A stretch of 64,000 nt of DNA from positions 1 to 64,000 of the forward strand of contig JBFFMY010000007.1 in NCBI GenBank assembly GCA_041563475.1, in the 5' to 3' direction. Numbering within the stretch: the first letter of the stretch is position 1; each line of letters starts with the position of its first letter. Position numbers and translations under genes: made by a program. Shown here piece by piece: positions 17,640 to 26,923 of this stretch. Origin of the DNA: CAJXZP01 sp041563475 (GTDB lineage Bacteria > Bacteroidota > Bacteroidia > Flavobacteriales_G > Salibacteraceae). The notes beneath the pieces were generated by a model. The model did no database searches and was not told the origin of the DNA. It saw only the letters and a program-made list of their open reading frames with translations.

Positions 17640-18265
17640 TAGTATCTTTTTTTTCCTTTTCGGTTATTTGTATTTTTTCGTTTTGAGTGGCTCGTATTAC
17701 TGTTTGGATTAAGCTTTGTAATATGCGACATATCATCTAATTCTGCTCCTTCAGGTTTTGTTAAAATCCCTTTTGAAAGTTCATTTAGATGCGACCAAAT
17801 CACCACATCATCAACAGAATTTTTATTCCATTGTAAATATGTTTTTTTCATCAAATTAGCAATCATTAGAGCCAAAGCATCTTTTTGATCGGGATCCGTT
17901 TCGTTACAAGATTCGGTAATAATAGACCTAATTACTTTACCGTAATGACGGTATTTAGTAACCCCTTTAGGATAGTCTACCTTATTAGGTAATCCTTCAA
18001 ATTCTTCCTTGTCGGGTATTGGGTAAGGAGAATCAACATCCAACATGAAGTTGGACATTATAAAGAGATGATCCCAAAGTTTATGATTGTAATCTTCTAA
18101 ATCTCGTAGTTGTGGATTTAGCTGTCCCATTAACTTTATTAGAGCTTTTGCGCCAATATTTCTTTCATCTCTATTTTCTACGGCTAGTAAATAATCTACC
18201 ATTTGATGAACATTACGTCCATACTCTGGCAAAATTAGGTTAGTTCTTTCTGTGTTATAATTCAT
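17639..18265 (-). CDS. DUF4290 family protein
   Basis: A 208-residue cytoplasmic protein of the Bacteroidota family DUF4290, recognised by LPEYGRNVHQMVDYLL near the N-terminus and the NPQLRDLEDYNHKLWDHLFIMS region. It is mostly helical with a very basic Asn/Lys/Arg-rich tail (KRKNTNNRKGKKRY) that could bind nucleic acid or membrane. Function unknown. The stop overlaps murA's start (TAATG), and I recall the pairing with murA from related genomes. Confidence 0.85.
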   Translation of the reverse strand: MNYNTERTNLILPEYGRNVHQMVDYLLAVENRDERNIGAKALIKLMGQLNPQLRDLEDYNHKLWDHLFIMSNFMLDVDSPYPIPDKEEFEGLPNKVDYPKGVTKYRHYGKVIRSIITESCNETDPDQKDALALMIANLMKKTYLQWNKNSVDDVVIWSHLNELSKGILTKPEGAELDDMSHITKLNPNSNTSHSKRKNTNNRKGKKRY

Positions 18266-18337
18266 GCTAATAGTGTCTATTTTTTTGCTTAACGTATCTC
18301 GTAATTGGAATGAAAAACCAGATACTTTAGCTTACGG

Positions 18338-18345
18338 CAAATCTA
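18338..18345 (-). promoter_or_regulatory. Likely -7 promoter box of the DUF4290-murA operon
   Basis: The minus strand reads TAGATTTG, fitting TAnnTTTG, about 70 bases before the DUF4290 start in a 159-base AT-rich gap. No clear -33 TTG. Confidence 0.45.
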
Positions 18346-18424
18346 TACTTTTAAATCTATGTTATTTCTGTAATTAATCTCTCAAATTAACGAGGTGTTG
18401 TTTATTAATATTATATCAGAAATG

Positions 18425-20713
18425 CTAATCCAGTATATTCAGTTTGGCAAATTTCAAAAGCAATTGTCTTTTGCCTGAATTAATAAATTCCACCGTAACC
18501 TTGAGGTTGGGCGCAGTTCCTTCCAATTGTTGAACGGTGCCAATTCCAAATCGTTCGTGCTGAACCTTGGTTCCTGGCTTTAAATCTCCCCCTAAATCGA
18601 GACTTCCTGTGGGTGAATCAGTGTTGGAATCCACTTTTTTAAAGTTTCTTTTTTCCATTGGAGGAACATACGAACCCGATGTGGTAAAGGATGCTTTACC
18701 TGTTTCTTGAAACTTACTTTTACTTGCCTTGGGTTTATCTGAATGCCCAAAAGGATTTGCATCCGAAATGTTTAAATGCTCCTTGTCCAACTCATTTAGA
18801 AACCTACTAGGTGAGGTGGTAATTAAATCTCCCCATTTGTAGCGCATTTTAGCATAAGAAATGGTTAAGGATTTTTCGGCACGCGTAATTGCTACATAAA
18901 AAAGTCTTCTTTCTTCCTCCAGTTCTTTTCGCGACCCAATGGACATTTGCGATGGGAAAAGGTTTTCTTCTAACCCGGTTACAAATACATGCGGGTATTC
19001 AAGTCCTTTTGACGCATGAATAGTCATTAATGTCACTTTGTTTCCATCATCTTTGTTATCTGTATCCTTATCTGTAAGAAGCGGGATGTCCTGTATAAAA
19101 TTGGCAAGTGTTGGTGCTAAATCTTCGGGGTTCTCTGTGAAATCTTTTAAGGAGTTCAGAATCTCCTGAACATTGTCGTGCTTACTTATTCCTTCCGGAG
19201 TTTTGTCATTGTGTAAATCTTTCAAAATACCAGAGCTGGCTGCAATAATTTTACCAGCTTCATAGGCATCTTGAACTTCGGCAACTTTTTTGAAGTTTTT
19301 TATTAGTTCAACAAAATCTGCGATTTTGCTTTTTGCGCCACTATGAATTTGAATAGGTTCGTTGTGTAAGTTTTGAATTAAATCCCATAGCCCATAATTA
19401 TTTTGAGCTGCGAACAATTCAATTTTATCCATCGTTGTTTTGCCAATTCCTCTAGCGGGGTAATTAATAATGCGCTTTAATGCTTCTTCATCCTTCGAAT
19501 TAAAAACTAATCTACAGTAGGCCAAAAAGTCTTTGATTTCTTTACGTTGGTAAAAGGAAAGCCCTCCATATATTTTGTAAGGGATATTCAATTTACGCAT
19601 TGCATCCTCCAGTGATCTGGATTGTGCATTCGTTCTGTAGAGTATAGCAAAATCAGAATTGGGTAATTGGTGTGTGTTTTTTTTATGGAAAATGCTATGA
19701 GCAATCCCCATGGCTTCTTCCGAATCACTCATGGTACCCATTAATGTGATAAGATCTCCTTGATCGTTATCTGTCCAAACATTTTTCTTTATTTGGTCTT
19801 GGTTATAATCAATTAAACTGTTTGCCGCATTTACAATATGTTTCGTGGAACGGTAATTTTGCTCTAATTTAAACGTTTTTGCGTCTGGGTAATCTCGCTT
19901 GAAATTCAAAATATTTTGAATGCTCGCCCCTCGAAAGGCATAGATACTTTGGGCGTCATCACCAACTACACTTATATTTTGAAATCTATCCGCAAGGGCT
20001 TTCACAATTACATACTGAGAGAAATTGGTATCCTGATACTCATCTACTAATATGTATCTAAATCTATCTTGATACTTATGCAGAACATCCGGGAAATCGC
20101 GAAGTAAAATATTCATTTTAAACAACAGGTCGTCAAAATCCATGGCGCCAGATTTGAACAAACGGTCATTATAGGTTAGGTAAATATTACCAAGCTCAGG
20201 CTTTTTAGATTGAATGTCTTCTTTTGTGATATTTAGGCTTCCTAAATATGCCTGCGGAGAAAGTAAATTATTCTTCGCTCCAGAAATTCTATTTAAAACC
20301 AATCCAGGCTTGTACACTTTATCGTCAAGTCCTTTTTCTTTTACGATGGATTTAATAAGTTTTTTTGAATCATCCGAATCATAGATAGTAAAATTACTCG
20401 GGTACCCAATTTTTTCAGCTTCACTGCGCAATATTCGTGCAAAAACAGAATGAAAGGTACCCATCCAAATACTCTTGGACTTGGACTCATCTACCAGTTT
20501 ACCGATTCGGTCCTTCATTTCACGGGCTGCTTTATTTGTAAAGGTTAAAGCAAGTATATTATAAGGAGGCACACCTTTATATAGGAGAGCAGCAATTCTG
20601 TAGGTAAGTACCCTTGTTTTTCCGGACCCTGCACCTGCAATAATCATCGAAGCACCTTCGGTATTAACAACGGCCTCTTTTTGGGCATTATTTAAATCAT
20701 TCAAAAATTCCAT
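18425..20713 (-). CDS. pcrA: ATP-dependent DNA helicase PcrA/UvrD
   Basis: A superfamily 1A 3'-5' DNA helicase used in repair and in clearing replication obstacles. In the 762-residue protein Walker A is GAGSGKT at 27-33. The DEYQDT Walker B, QNYRST motif IV, TIHASKGLEYPHVFVTGLEE motif V and YVAITRAEKSL motif VI are all present. The C-terminal 120 residues hold the UvrD linker and a tail with GTKVQHERFGIGTV, the PcrA-type RNA polymerase-binding Tudor domain. It diverges from rpsL. Confidence 0.95.
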   Translation of the reverse strand: MEFLNDLNNAQKEAVVNTEGASMIIAGAGSGKTRVLTYRIAALLYKGVPPYNILALTFTNKAAREMKDRIGKLVDESKSKSIWMGTFHSVFARILRSEAEKIGYPSNFTIYDSDDSKKLIKSIVKEKGLDDKVYKPGLVLNRISGAKNNLLSPQAYLGSLNITKEDIQSKKPELGNIYLTYNDRLFKSGAMDFDDLLFKMNILLRDFPDVLHKYQDRFRYILVDEYQDTNFSQYVIVKALADRFQNISVVGDDAQSIYAFRGASIQNILNFKRDYPDAKTFKLEQNYRSTKHIVNAANSLIDYNQDQIKKNVWTDNDQGDLITLMGTMSDSEEAMGIAHSIFHKKNTHQLPNSDFAILYRTNAQSRSLEDAMRKLNIPYKIYGGLSFYQRKEIKDFLAYCRLVFNSKDEEALKRIINYPARGIGKTTMDKIELFAAQNNYGLWDLIQNLHNEPIQIHSGAKSKIADFVELIKNFKKVAEVQDAYEAGKIIAASSGILKDLHNDKTPEGISKHDNVQEILNSLKDFTENPEDLAPTLANFIQDIPLLTDKDTDNKDDGNKVTLMTIHASKGLEYPHVFVTGLEENLFPSQMSIGSRKELEEERRLFYVAITRAEKSLTISYAKMRYKWGDLITTSPSRFLNELDKEHLNISDANPFGHSDKPKASKSKFQETGKASFTTSGSYVPPMEKRNFKKVDSNTDSPTGSLDLGGDLKPGTKVQHERFGIGTVQQLEGTAPNLKVTVEFINSGKRQLLLKFAKLNILD

Positions 20714-20717
20714 TCGG

Positions 20718-20725
20718 CAAATGTA
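20718..20725 (-). promoter_or_regulatory. Possible -7 promoter box very close to the pcrA start
   Basis: The minus strand reads TACATTTG, a perfect TAnnTTTG, only 4 bases before the pcrA ATG. If used, the transcript would begin at about the start codon. Confidence 0.35.
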
Positions 20726-20776
20726 ATATCGATAGAACCTCTGATTAGATTAGATTTGCAGCCATTTTTAAAAAGA

Positions 20777-20818
20777 AATTGACAATGGGATGTGAGTTTT
20801 TGTAACATCTTGTCAATT
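20777..20818. repeat. Imperfect inverted repeat between pcrA and rpsL
   Basis: AATTGACAA (20777-20785) pairs perfectly with TTGTCAATT (20810-20818). Inside it GATGT (20789-20793) pairs with ACATC (20805-20809), leaving a 3-base bulge. A 12-bp palindrome TCAATTAATTGA overlaps its right end (20813-20824). It sits just upstream of the rpsL promoter and is a candidate operator or transcript hairpin. Confidence 0.55.
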
Positions 20819-20844
20819 AATTGAATAAATTTTAAAAGCAGGTG

Positions 20845-20874
20845 TTGTTTTTCAGGATTATTCATGTACATTTG
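20845..20874 (+). promoter_or_regulatory. Promoter of the ribosomal super-operon (rpsL)
   Basis: TTG (20845-20847), a 19-base spacer and TACATTTG (20867-20874) match the Bacteroidota TTG-N19-TAnnTTTG consensus. The predicted leader is about 45 bases. I see no comparable box within the next 16.8 kb of tightly packed genes. Confidence 0.7.
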
Positions 20875-20925
20875 CAGCCCCTTAAAAGGGACTGATTTAT
20901 AGTAAAACAACATTTATAGGAATAT

Positions 20926-21303
20926 ATGCCAACTATTCAGCAATTAGTTAGAAAAGGACGTACGAAAATTGTGAAGCAAAGTAAATCTGCTGCACTTAAC
21001 AGTTGTCCTCAGCGAAGAGGTGTATGTGTAAGAGTTTACACCACTACACCCAAAAAGCCTAACTCAGCAATGAGAAAGGTTGCCAGAGTAAGATTGACCA
21101 ATGGAAACGAGGTTAATGCTTATATCGGTGGTGAAGGTCACAACTTGCAGGAGCACTCTATTGTACTTGTGAAAGGTGGAAGGGTAAAAGATTTACCTGG
21201 AGTACGTTATCACATTGTGCGTGGAGCCTTAGATACTGCTGGTGTAGAAGGACGTACACAAAGACGATCAAAATACGGAACTAAAAGACCAAAGAAGAAA
21301 TAA
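20926..21303 (+). CDS. rpsL: 30S ribosomal protein S12
   Basis: Decoding-centre protein of the small subunit, 125 residues, full length. TPKKPNSA and RVKDLPGVRYH carry the Lys residues that mutate in streptomycin resistance; both have the wild-type (sensitive) residue. It is the first gene of the str-S10-spc-alpha run and is followed by rpsG after 21 bases. Confidence 0.98.
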   Translation: MPTIQQLVRKGRTKIVKQSKSAALNSCPQRRGVCVRVYTTTPKKPNSAMRKVARVRLTNGNEVNAYIGGEGHNLQEHSIVLVKGGRVKDLPGVRYHIVRGALDTAGVEGRTQRRSKYGTKRPKKK

Positions 21304-21324
21304 TTCTTCGAATATTAGAATACT

Positions 21325-21795
21325 ATGAGAAAAGGTAGAGCTAAAGAGAGGATACTGACTCCGGACCCAAAGTTTAACGACAAAGTGGTAGCGAAGTTTG
21401 TAAATAACCTCATGTTAAGCGGAAAAAAGAGTACTGCATATCGCGTTTTTTACGAAGCGATGGATATGGTGGCCGTTAAGGCTGAGGAAGAAGGAGCATT
21501 AGCAACTTTCCACAAAGCACTTTCGAACGTAACCCCAGGAGTGGAGGTGAAGAGTCGAAGAGTTGGTGGAGCTACATTCCAGATACCTCAACCTGTTCGG
21601 AAAGAAAGAAAAGATTCAATGGCCATGAAATGGTTGATTTCTTTTGCGCGTAAGCGTAACGGAAAATCAATGGGTCGTAAACTTGCTGATGAGATTTTAG
21701 CGGCATCAAACGAGGAAGGTGGAGCTTTCAAAAAGAAAGAAGACACGCATCGTATGGCTGAGGCTAATAAAGCATTCTCTCACTTTAGATTTTAA
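21325..21795 (+). CDS. rpsG: 30S ribosomal protein S7
   Basis: A head-domain protein that nucleates 16S 3' domain assembly; 156 residues, normal length. MRKGRAKERILTPDPKFND at the start and GGATFQIPQPVR in the RNA-binding hairpin are typical. In other bacteria S7 feeds back on translation of the str operon; a regulatory site is not evident here. Confidence 0.98.
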   Translation: MRKGRAKERILTPDPKFNDKVVAKFVNNLMLSGKKSTAYRVFYEAMDMVAVKAEEEGALATFHKALSNVTPGVEVKSRRVGGATFQIPQPVRKERKDSMAMKWLISFARKRNGKSMGRKLADEILAASNEEGGAFKKKEDTHRMAEANKAFSHFRF

Positions 21796-21801
21796 TTAGA
21801 G

Positions 21802-23928
21802 ATGGCAGCAAGAGATTTAAAATTCACTAGAAATATTGGGATTATGGCCCACGTTGATGCTGGTAAAACAACAACAACAGAGCGTATCTTATATTATACT
21901 GGGTTAAGTCATAAAATTGGTGAGGTGCATGATGGTGCCGCAACAATGGACTGGATGGAGCAAGAGCAAGAAAGAGGTATTACAATTACTTCTGCTGCTA
22001 CAACCACAGCGTGGAAATATCCAACGGTTCAAGGGAAGCCAATTCCTGGAACGGAAGATTATAAGATTAACATTATTGATACTCCTGGGCACGTTGATTT
22101 TACCGTTGAGGTAGAACGTTCTTTACGTGTTTTAGATGGTGCTATTGCATTGTTTTGTGCATCTTCGGGTGTAGAGCCGCAATCAGAAACTGTTTGGAGA
22201 CAATCAGATAAATATAAAGTTCCACGTATTGGATTCATTAATAAAATGGATCGAATGGGAGCTGATTTCTTTGGTGTTATTAAAGAAATTAAAGAAAGAT
22301 TAGGAGCACGTCCTATTCCATTGCAAATTCCAATTGGTTCTGAAACAGAATTCGTAGGTGTTGTTGATTTAACAACTATGAAATCTATTATTTGGAATGA
22401 TGAGGATATGGGGATGACGTATCAAGAAGGTGAAATTCCTGCGGAGTTATTAGACGAAGCAGTTGAATGGAGAAATCACTTAATTGAAACTGTTGCTGAA
22501 ACGGATGATGCTTTGATGGAGAAATTCTTTGAAGACCCTGCGTCTATTACCAAAGAAGAGATTTATAAAGCGGTGCGTATAGCTACGATATCAATGGATA
22601 TTACGCCAATTTTATGTGGTTCTGCGTTCAAGAACAAAGGGGTTCAAACGGTATTGGATGCTGTTATGGCCTTCTTGCCATCTCCTTTAGATAATGGAAG
22701 CGCGGAAGGAGTTAATCCTGATTCAGGGGAAACTGAAACGCGTTTGCCTTCAAATTCACAACCAATGGCAGCTTTAGCATTTAAGATTGCTACGGATCCA
22801 TTTGTTGGTCGTTTATGTTTCATTAGAAACTATTCTGGTGTTATCGCGGCAGGTTCTTATGTAAAGAACATGCGAACCGGTAAAAAAGAACGTATTTCTC
22901 GATTATTCCAAATGCATTCTAATAAGCAAAATGCTATTGAAGCTTTAGAAGCTGGGGATATTGGTGCGGCTGTAGGGTTTAAAGATATCCGAACTGGTGA
23001 CACTTTATGTGATGAAAAACACCCGATCGTTTTAGAATCAATGTCTTTTCCAGTACCCGTAATTGGTATTGCTATTGAGCCTAAAACGCAAGCTGATTTG
23101 GACAAATTAGGCGTTGGCTTAGGTAAATTAGCGGAAGAGGATCCAACATTTGTGGTTCACACGGATGAGGATTCTGGACAAACTGTAATTTCTGGAATGG
23201 GCGAGCTTCATTTAGAGATTTTGGTTGATCGTTTAAGAAGAGAGTTTAAAGTTGAAGTAAACGAAGGTGCTCCTCAAGTAGCATATAAAGAAGCTATTGT
23301 TGGAAGTGCTGATCATAGAGAAACATATAAAAAACAATCGGGTGGACGTGGTAAGTTTGCTGATATCGTTTTCAAAATGGGGCCTCGTGAGGATGGATTA
23401 CTTGGATTGGAATTTGTGAATTCTGTAAAAGGTGGACATATTCCAAAAGAATTTATCCCTTCAATTGAGAAAGGATTTACTGCAGCCATGAAGAATGGTA
23501 TTCTTGCAGGATATACTGTAGAAAGTTTAAGAGTCGAAGTTACTGATGGTTCTTTCCATCCTGTAGATTCGGATGCATTATCTTTTGAGTTAGCTGGAAA
23601 GCTAGGATACAGACATGCTTTTCCAAAAGCAGGAGCAAAAATTCTTGAGCCGATTATGAAGCTTGAAGTTGTTACTCCTGAGGAGAATATGGGTGATATT
23701 GTGGGTGACTTGAACAGAAGACGTGGACAAGTTGATGGAATGGATTCTAGAAATGGAGCTCAGGTTATCAATGCGAAAGTTCCATTATCTGAAATGTTCG
23801 GTTATGTTACCGCTCTAAGAACGATATCTTCTGGTAGAGCTTCATCTACAATGGAATTTTCACATTACGATGATGTTCCAAGGAATATTGCAGAACAAGT
23901 TATTGAAAACGTTAAAGGAAAAAACTAA
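21802..23928 (+). CDS. fusA: Elongation factor G
   Basis: The GTPase that drives translocation on the ribosome. 708 residues with G1 AHVDAGKTTTTE at about 16-27, RGITITSA (G2), DTPGHVDF (G3) and NKMDRMG (G4), then domains II-V. Gene order rpsL-rpsG-fusA is standard, but tuf, which follows fusA in many bacteria, is absent and rpsJ comes next after 4 bases. Confidence 0.98.
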   Translation: MAARDLKFTRNIGIMAHVDAGKTTTTERILYYTGLSHKIGEVHDGAATMDWMEQEQERGITITSAATTTAWKYPTVQGKPIPGTEDYKINIIDTPGHVDFTVEVERSLRVLDGAIALFCASSGVEPQSETVWRQSDKYKVPRIGFINKMDRMGADFFGVIKEIKERLGARPIPLQIPIGSETEFVGVVDLTTMKSIIWNDEDMGMTYQEGEIPAELLDEAVEWRNHLIETVAETDDALMEKFFEDPASITKEEIYKAVRIATISMDITPILCGSAFKNKGVQTVLDAVMAFLPSPLDNGSAEGVNPDSGETETRLPSNSQPMAALAFKIATDPFVGRLCFIRNYSGVIAAGSYVKNMRTGKKERISRLFQMHSNKQNAIEALEAGDIGAAVGFKDIRTGDTLCDEKHPIVLESMSFPVPVIGIAIEPKTQADLDKLGVGLGKLAEEDPTFVVHTDEDSGQTVISGMGELHLEILVDRLRREFKVEVNEGAPQVAYKEAIVGSADHRETYKKQSGGRGKFADIVFKMGPREDGLLGLEFVNSVKGGHIPKEFIPSIEKGFTAAMKNGILAGYTVESLRVEVTDGSFHPVDSDALSFELAGKLGYRHAFPKAGAKILEPIMKLEVVTPEENMGDIVGDLNRRRGQVDGMDSRNGAQVINAKVPLSEMFGYVTALRTISSGRASSTMEFSHYDDVPRNIAEQVIENVKGKN

Positions 23929-23932
23929 GATC

Positions 23933-24238
23933 ATGGCTCAAAAGATTAGAATAAAATTAAAGTCTTACGACCATAATTTGGTGGATAAGTCGGCTGAAAA
24001 AATCGTTAAGACAGTTAAGAGTACAGGCGCTGTAGTGAATGGACCAATTCCATTGCCAACACATCGCAAAATTTTTACGGTTTTGAAGTCACCTCACGTG
24101 AATAAGAAATCAAGAGAGCAATTTCAATTAAACGCACACAAGAGATTGCTTGATATATTTTCATCATCGTCAAAAACTGTTGACGCGCTGATGAAATTAG
24201 AATTACCAAGTGGTGTGGAAGTAGAAATTAAAGTTTAA
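23933..24238 (+). CDS. rpsJ: 30S ribosomal protein S10
   Basis: Small-subunit head protein, also NusE in antitermination. The ATG at 23933 gives the standard 101-residue protein beginning MAQKIRIKLKSYDHNL. Longer readings in this frame run into fusA and are not supported. It opens the S10 gene group, 4 bases after fusA. Confidence 0.97.
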   Translation: MAQKIRIKLKSYDHNLVDKSAEKIVKTVKSTGAVVNGPIPLPTHRKIFTVLKSPHVNKKSREQFQLNAHKRLLDIFSSSSKTVDALMKLELPSGVEVEIKV

Positions 24239-24248
24239 GTATTACCAA

Positions 24249-24866
24249 ATGTCAGGAATTATAGGTAAAAAATTAGGCATGACCAGCTTGTATAATGAAG
24301 ATGGTAAAAATGTGCCTTGTACGGTAATTGAAGCTGGCCCATGTGTGGTGACTCAAATTCGTACCGAAGAGGTGGATGGCTATAAAGCTATTCAACTTGG
24401 TTACGGTGAAGCGAAAGAGAAAAACACCCCGAATGCTCTTAAAGGGCATTTTAAAAAGGCCGGTACCACTCCTAAAAGTAAATTAGTTGAATTCAAAGAA
24501 TTCGAAACTGAGTTTAACCTAGGAGATGAAGTATTAGTAGATCTTTTCGAAGAAGGTGAGTTTGTTGACGTATCCGGAACTTCAAAAGGTAAAGGTTTCC
24601 AAGGAGTTGTGAAACGTCATGGTTTTGCGGGTGTTGGTCAAGCAACGCACGGTCAACATAACCGTTTACGTGCACCAGGTTCTGTCGGAGCAGCTTCATA
24701 TCCAGCAAGAGTATTCAAAGGAATGCGTATGGCTGGTCAAATGGGAAATGAAAAAGTTAAAATTTTAAATCTTCAAGTTTTGAAGGTTGATAAAGAAAAC
24801 AATGTTCTGATTGTTAAAGGTGCTGTACCTGGATCAAATGGTTCATACGTAATAGTTGAGAAATAA
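24249..24866 (+). CDS. rplC: 50S ribosomal protein L3
   Basis: Early-assembly large-subunit protein near the peptidyl transferase centre. 205 residues, beginning GIIGKKLGMTSLY and holding the GATHGQHNRLRAPGSVGA-like extended loop. Its stop codon overlaps the rplD start (TAATG). Confidence 0.98.
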   Translation: MSGIIGKKLGMTSLYNEDGKNVPCTVIEAGPCVVTQIRTEEVDGYKAIQLGYGEAKEKNTPNALKGHFKKAGTTPKSKLVEFKEFETEFNLGDEVLVDLFEEGEFVDVSGTSKGKGFQGVVKRHGFAGVGQATHGQHNRLRAPGSVGAASYPARVFKGMRMAGQMGNEKVKILNLQVLKVDKENNVLIVKGAVPGSNGSYVIVEK

Positions 24867-25492
24867 TGAAAGTAGCTGTTTTCGATACTAAAGGGAAAGA
24901 GACCAAAAAGAAGGTCGAGTTAAGTGATAGCATTTATGCTGTTGAGCCTAACGAACATGCTTTCTATCTAGATATTAAGTTATACTTGGCTAACCAACGT
25001 CAAGGTACACATAAATCAAAAGAGAGAGCTGAAATTGCGGGAAGTACTCGTAAGATTAAGAAACAAAAAGGAACAGGTACTGCCCGTGCTGGTAGTATTA
25101 AATCTCCTATATTCAGAGGTGGGGGTCGTGTTTTCGGTCCAAGACCAAGAAATTATAGTTTCAAATTAAACAAGAAATTAAGAAAAGTTGCGCGTAGATC
25201 TGCTTTAACTAGTAAGTTAAATAGTGGCGAGTTAATCGTTCTTGAGAACTTGAATTTTGATTCAATCAGAACAAAGAATTATACCGAGTTTTTGAACAAT
25301 TTCGATCTTCTTGGTAAAAAATCTCTTTTAGTTGTTCCGGAAGAAAATAAAAACCTATATTTGTCGGCTCGAAATTTGAAAGGTGCTAAAGTCGTAAATG
25401 CTTTAGAATTAAACACTTACGATATTTCGAATGCAAATAAAGTTTTGTTGTGCGAAGGTTCACTTAATGTAATCGAGCAAAATTTAAGTTAA
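24866..25492 (+). CDS. rplD: 50S ribosomal protein L4
   Basis: Exit-tunnel protein of 208 residues. KKQKGTGTARAGSIKSPIFRGGGRVFGP is the conserved tunnel loop. In E. coli L4 represses the S10 operon, but the leader region for that is not recognisable here. One-base overlap with rplC. Confidence 0.97.
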   Translation: MKVAVFDTKGKETKKKVELSDSIYAVEPNEHAFYLDIKLYLANQRQGTHKSKERAEIAGSTRKIKKQKGTGTARAGSIKSPIFRGGGRVFGPRPRNYSFKLNKKLRKVARRSALTSKLNSGELIVLENLNFDSIRTKNYTEFLNNFDLLGKKSLLVVPEENKNLYLSARNLKGAKVVNALELNTYDISNANKVLLCEGSLNVIEQNLS

Positions 25493-25495
25493 GTC

Positions 25496-25786
25496 ATGGA
25501 AATTATTAAGAAACCAATTATTACAGAAAAGATGACAGATTTAGGGGAAACTCTAAATAGGTACGCTTTTGTAGTAGACCGTAGAGCCAACAAAATTGAA
25601 ATCAAATCAGCTGTTGAAGCTGCATATGATGTTACGGTTGAGAAGATTAATACAATGATTCAAGCTGGTAAGTCAAAGTCTCGTTTCACTAAAGCGGGCG
25701 TAGTTAAAGGTAACTCTGGTCATTTCAAGAAGGCTATCGTTACTCTTAAAGACGGAGACGTAATTGATTTTTACAGCAATATCTAA
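25496..25786 (+). CDS. rplW: 50S ribosomal protein L23
   Basis: Tunnel-exit protein that docks signal recognition particle and trigger factor. 96 residues with IIKKPIITEKMT at the start and YAFVVDRRANKIEIKSAVE. Starts 3 bases after rplD. Confidence 0.97.
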   Translation: MEIIKKPIITEKMTDLGETLNRYAFVVDRRANKIEIKSAVEAAYDVTVEKINTMIQAGKSKSRFTKAGVVKGNSGHFKKAIVTLKDGDVIDFYSNI

Positions 25787-25796
25787 TAAATAGGAA

Positions 25797-26621
25797 ATGG
25801 CGGTAAAAAAATTAAAACCAACAACACCTGGGCAAAGATTTAGAGTAGTTTCAATGTTTGAAACTATTACTACGGATAGACCAGAAAAAAGTTTGTTGGC
25901 TCCAAAGAAGAGATCGGGAGGTAGAAATTCTACTGGTCGTATGACAATCCGTAATATCGGAGGTGGACACAAGCAACGTTACAGAATCATTGATTTTAAG
26001 CGTGACAAATTTGGTATGGACGCTAAAGTTAAAACAATCGAGTATGATCCAAATAGATCTGCACGTATTGCTTTACTTGTTTATGCTGATGGAGAAAAAA
26101 GATACATTATTGCTCCAAGTGGTTTAGAAGTAGGTCAAACAATTGTTTCAGGTAAAGGCGTTCAGCCAGAAGTTGGAAACTCGTTATACCTTAGTGAAAT
26201 TCCATTAGGTACAATTATCCATAACATTGAATTGAATCCTGGACAAGGTGCTAAAATGGCAAGAAGTGCAGGTTCATATGCGCAATTAGCTGCAAAAGAT
26301 GGGAAGTTTGCTGTAATCAAATTGCCTTCGGGTGAGATGAGATTGGTGCTTCTTACTTGTATGGCAACAGTAGGTTCAGTTTCAAATTCTGATCATGCTT
26401 TGTTACGTCAAGGTAAAGCGGGTGCTAATAGATGGGCAGGACGTAGATCTCGCGTAAGAGGTGTAGCAATGAATCCAGTTGATCATCCAATGGGTGGTGG
26501 TGAAGGTAAATCTTCAGGTGGTCACCCAAGATCAAGAAATGGTATTCCTGCTAAGGGTTATAAAACTAGAGCTCCGAAAAAAGGGTCTAGTAAATATATT
26601 ATCGAAGGGCGTAAAAAATAG
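25797..26621 (+). CDS. rplB: 50S ribosomal protein L2
   Basis: Essential for subunit joining and peptidyl transfer. 274 residues. GGGHKQRYRIIDFKR and the C-terminal MNPVDHPMGGGEGKSSGGHPRS, holding the conserved His, are present. Normal length. Confidence 0.98.
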   Translation: MAVKKLKPTTPGQRFRVVSMFETITTDRPEKSLLAPKKRSGGRNSTGRMTIRNIGGGHKQRYRIIDFKRDKFGMDAKVKTIEYDPNRSARIALLVYADGEKRYIIAPSGLEVGQTIVSGKGVQPEVGNSLYLSEIPLGTIIHNIELNPGQGAKMARSAGSYAQLAAKDGKFAVIKLPSGEMRLVLLTCMATVGSVSNSDHALLRQGKAGANRWAGRRSRVRGVAMNPVDHPMGGGEGKSSGGHPRSRNGIPAKGYKTRAPKKGSSKYIIEGRKK

Positions 26622-26626
26622 TTGAA

Positions 26627-26896
26627 ATGAGTAGATCGTTAAAAAAACCCCCATTTGTTCATTACAAGTTGATGCAGAGAGTTTTAGATGCTCAGGATTC
26701 GACTAAAAAGAATACAATCAAAACTTGGTCAAGAGCTTCAATGATCACACCAGATTTTGTTGGATTAACAGTAGCAGTTCATAATGGTAAAAAGTTTATT
26801 CCAGTTTTTGTTAATGAAAACATGGTTGGACATAAACTAGGAGAATTTTCTCCGACTAGAACATTTAGAGGCCACGGAGGCAAAAAGAAAAAATAA
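26627..26896 (+). CDS. rpsS: 30S ribosomal protein S19
   Basis: Head protein contacting S13. 89 residues: MSRSLKKPPFVHYKLM at the start, then VGHKLGEFSPTRTFRGHGG near the end. Five bases after rplB. Confidence 0.97.
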   Translation: MSRSLKKPPFVHYKLMQRVLDAQDSTKKNTIKTWSRASMITPDFVGLTVAVHNGKKFIPVFVNENMVGHKLGEFSPTRTFRGHGGKKKK

Positions 26897-26923
26897 TTGA
26901 CCATTAAGGTTAAGTAGAGCAAC

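Noticed and set aside
20701..20913. Minus-strand open frame upstream of pcrA
   Set aside because: It lies in the promoter gap, has no recognisable protein features and overlaps both promoters.
23870..23932. N-terminal extension of S10
   Set aside because: These codons lie in fusA in another frame; S10 starts at 23933 in all known forms.
23929..23932. Missing tuf gene as a deletion
   Set aside because: In Bacteroidota tuf usually lies elsewhere, so its absence between fusA and rpsJ is normal.
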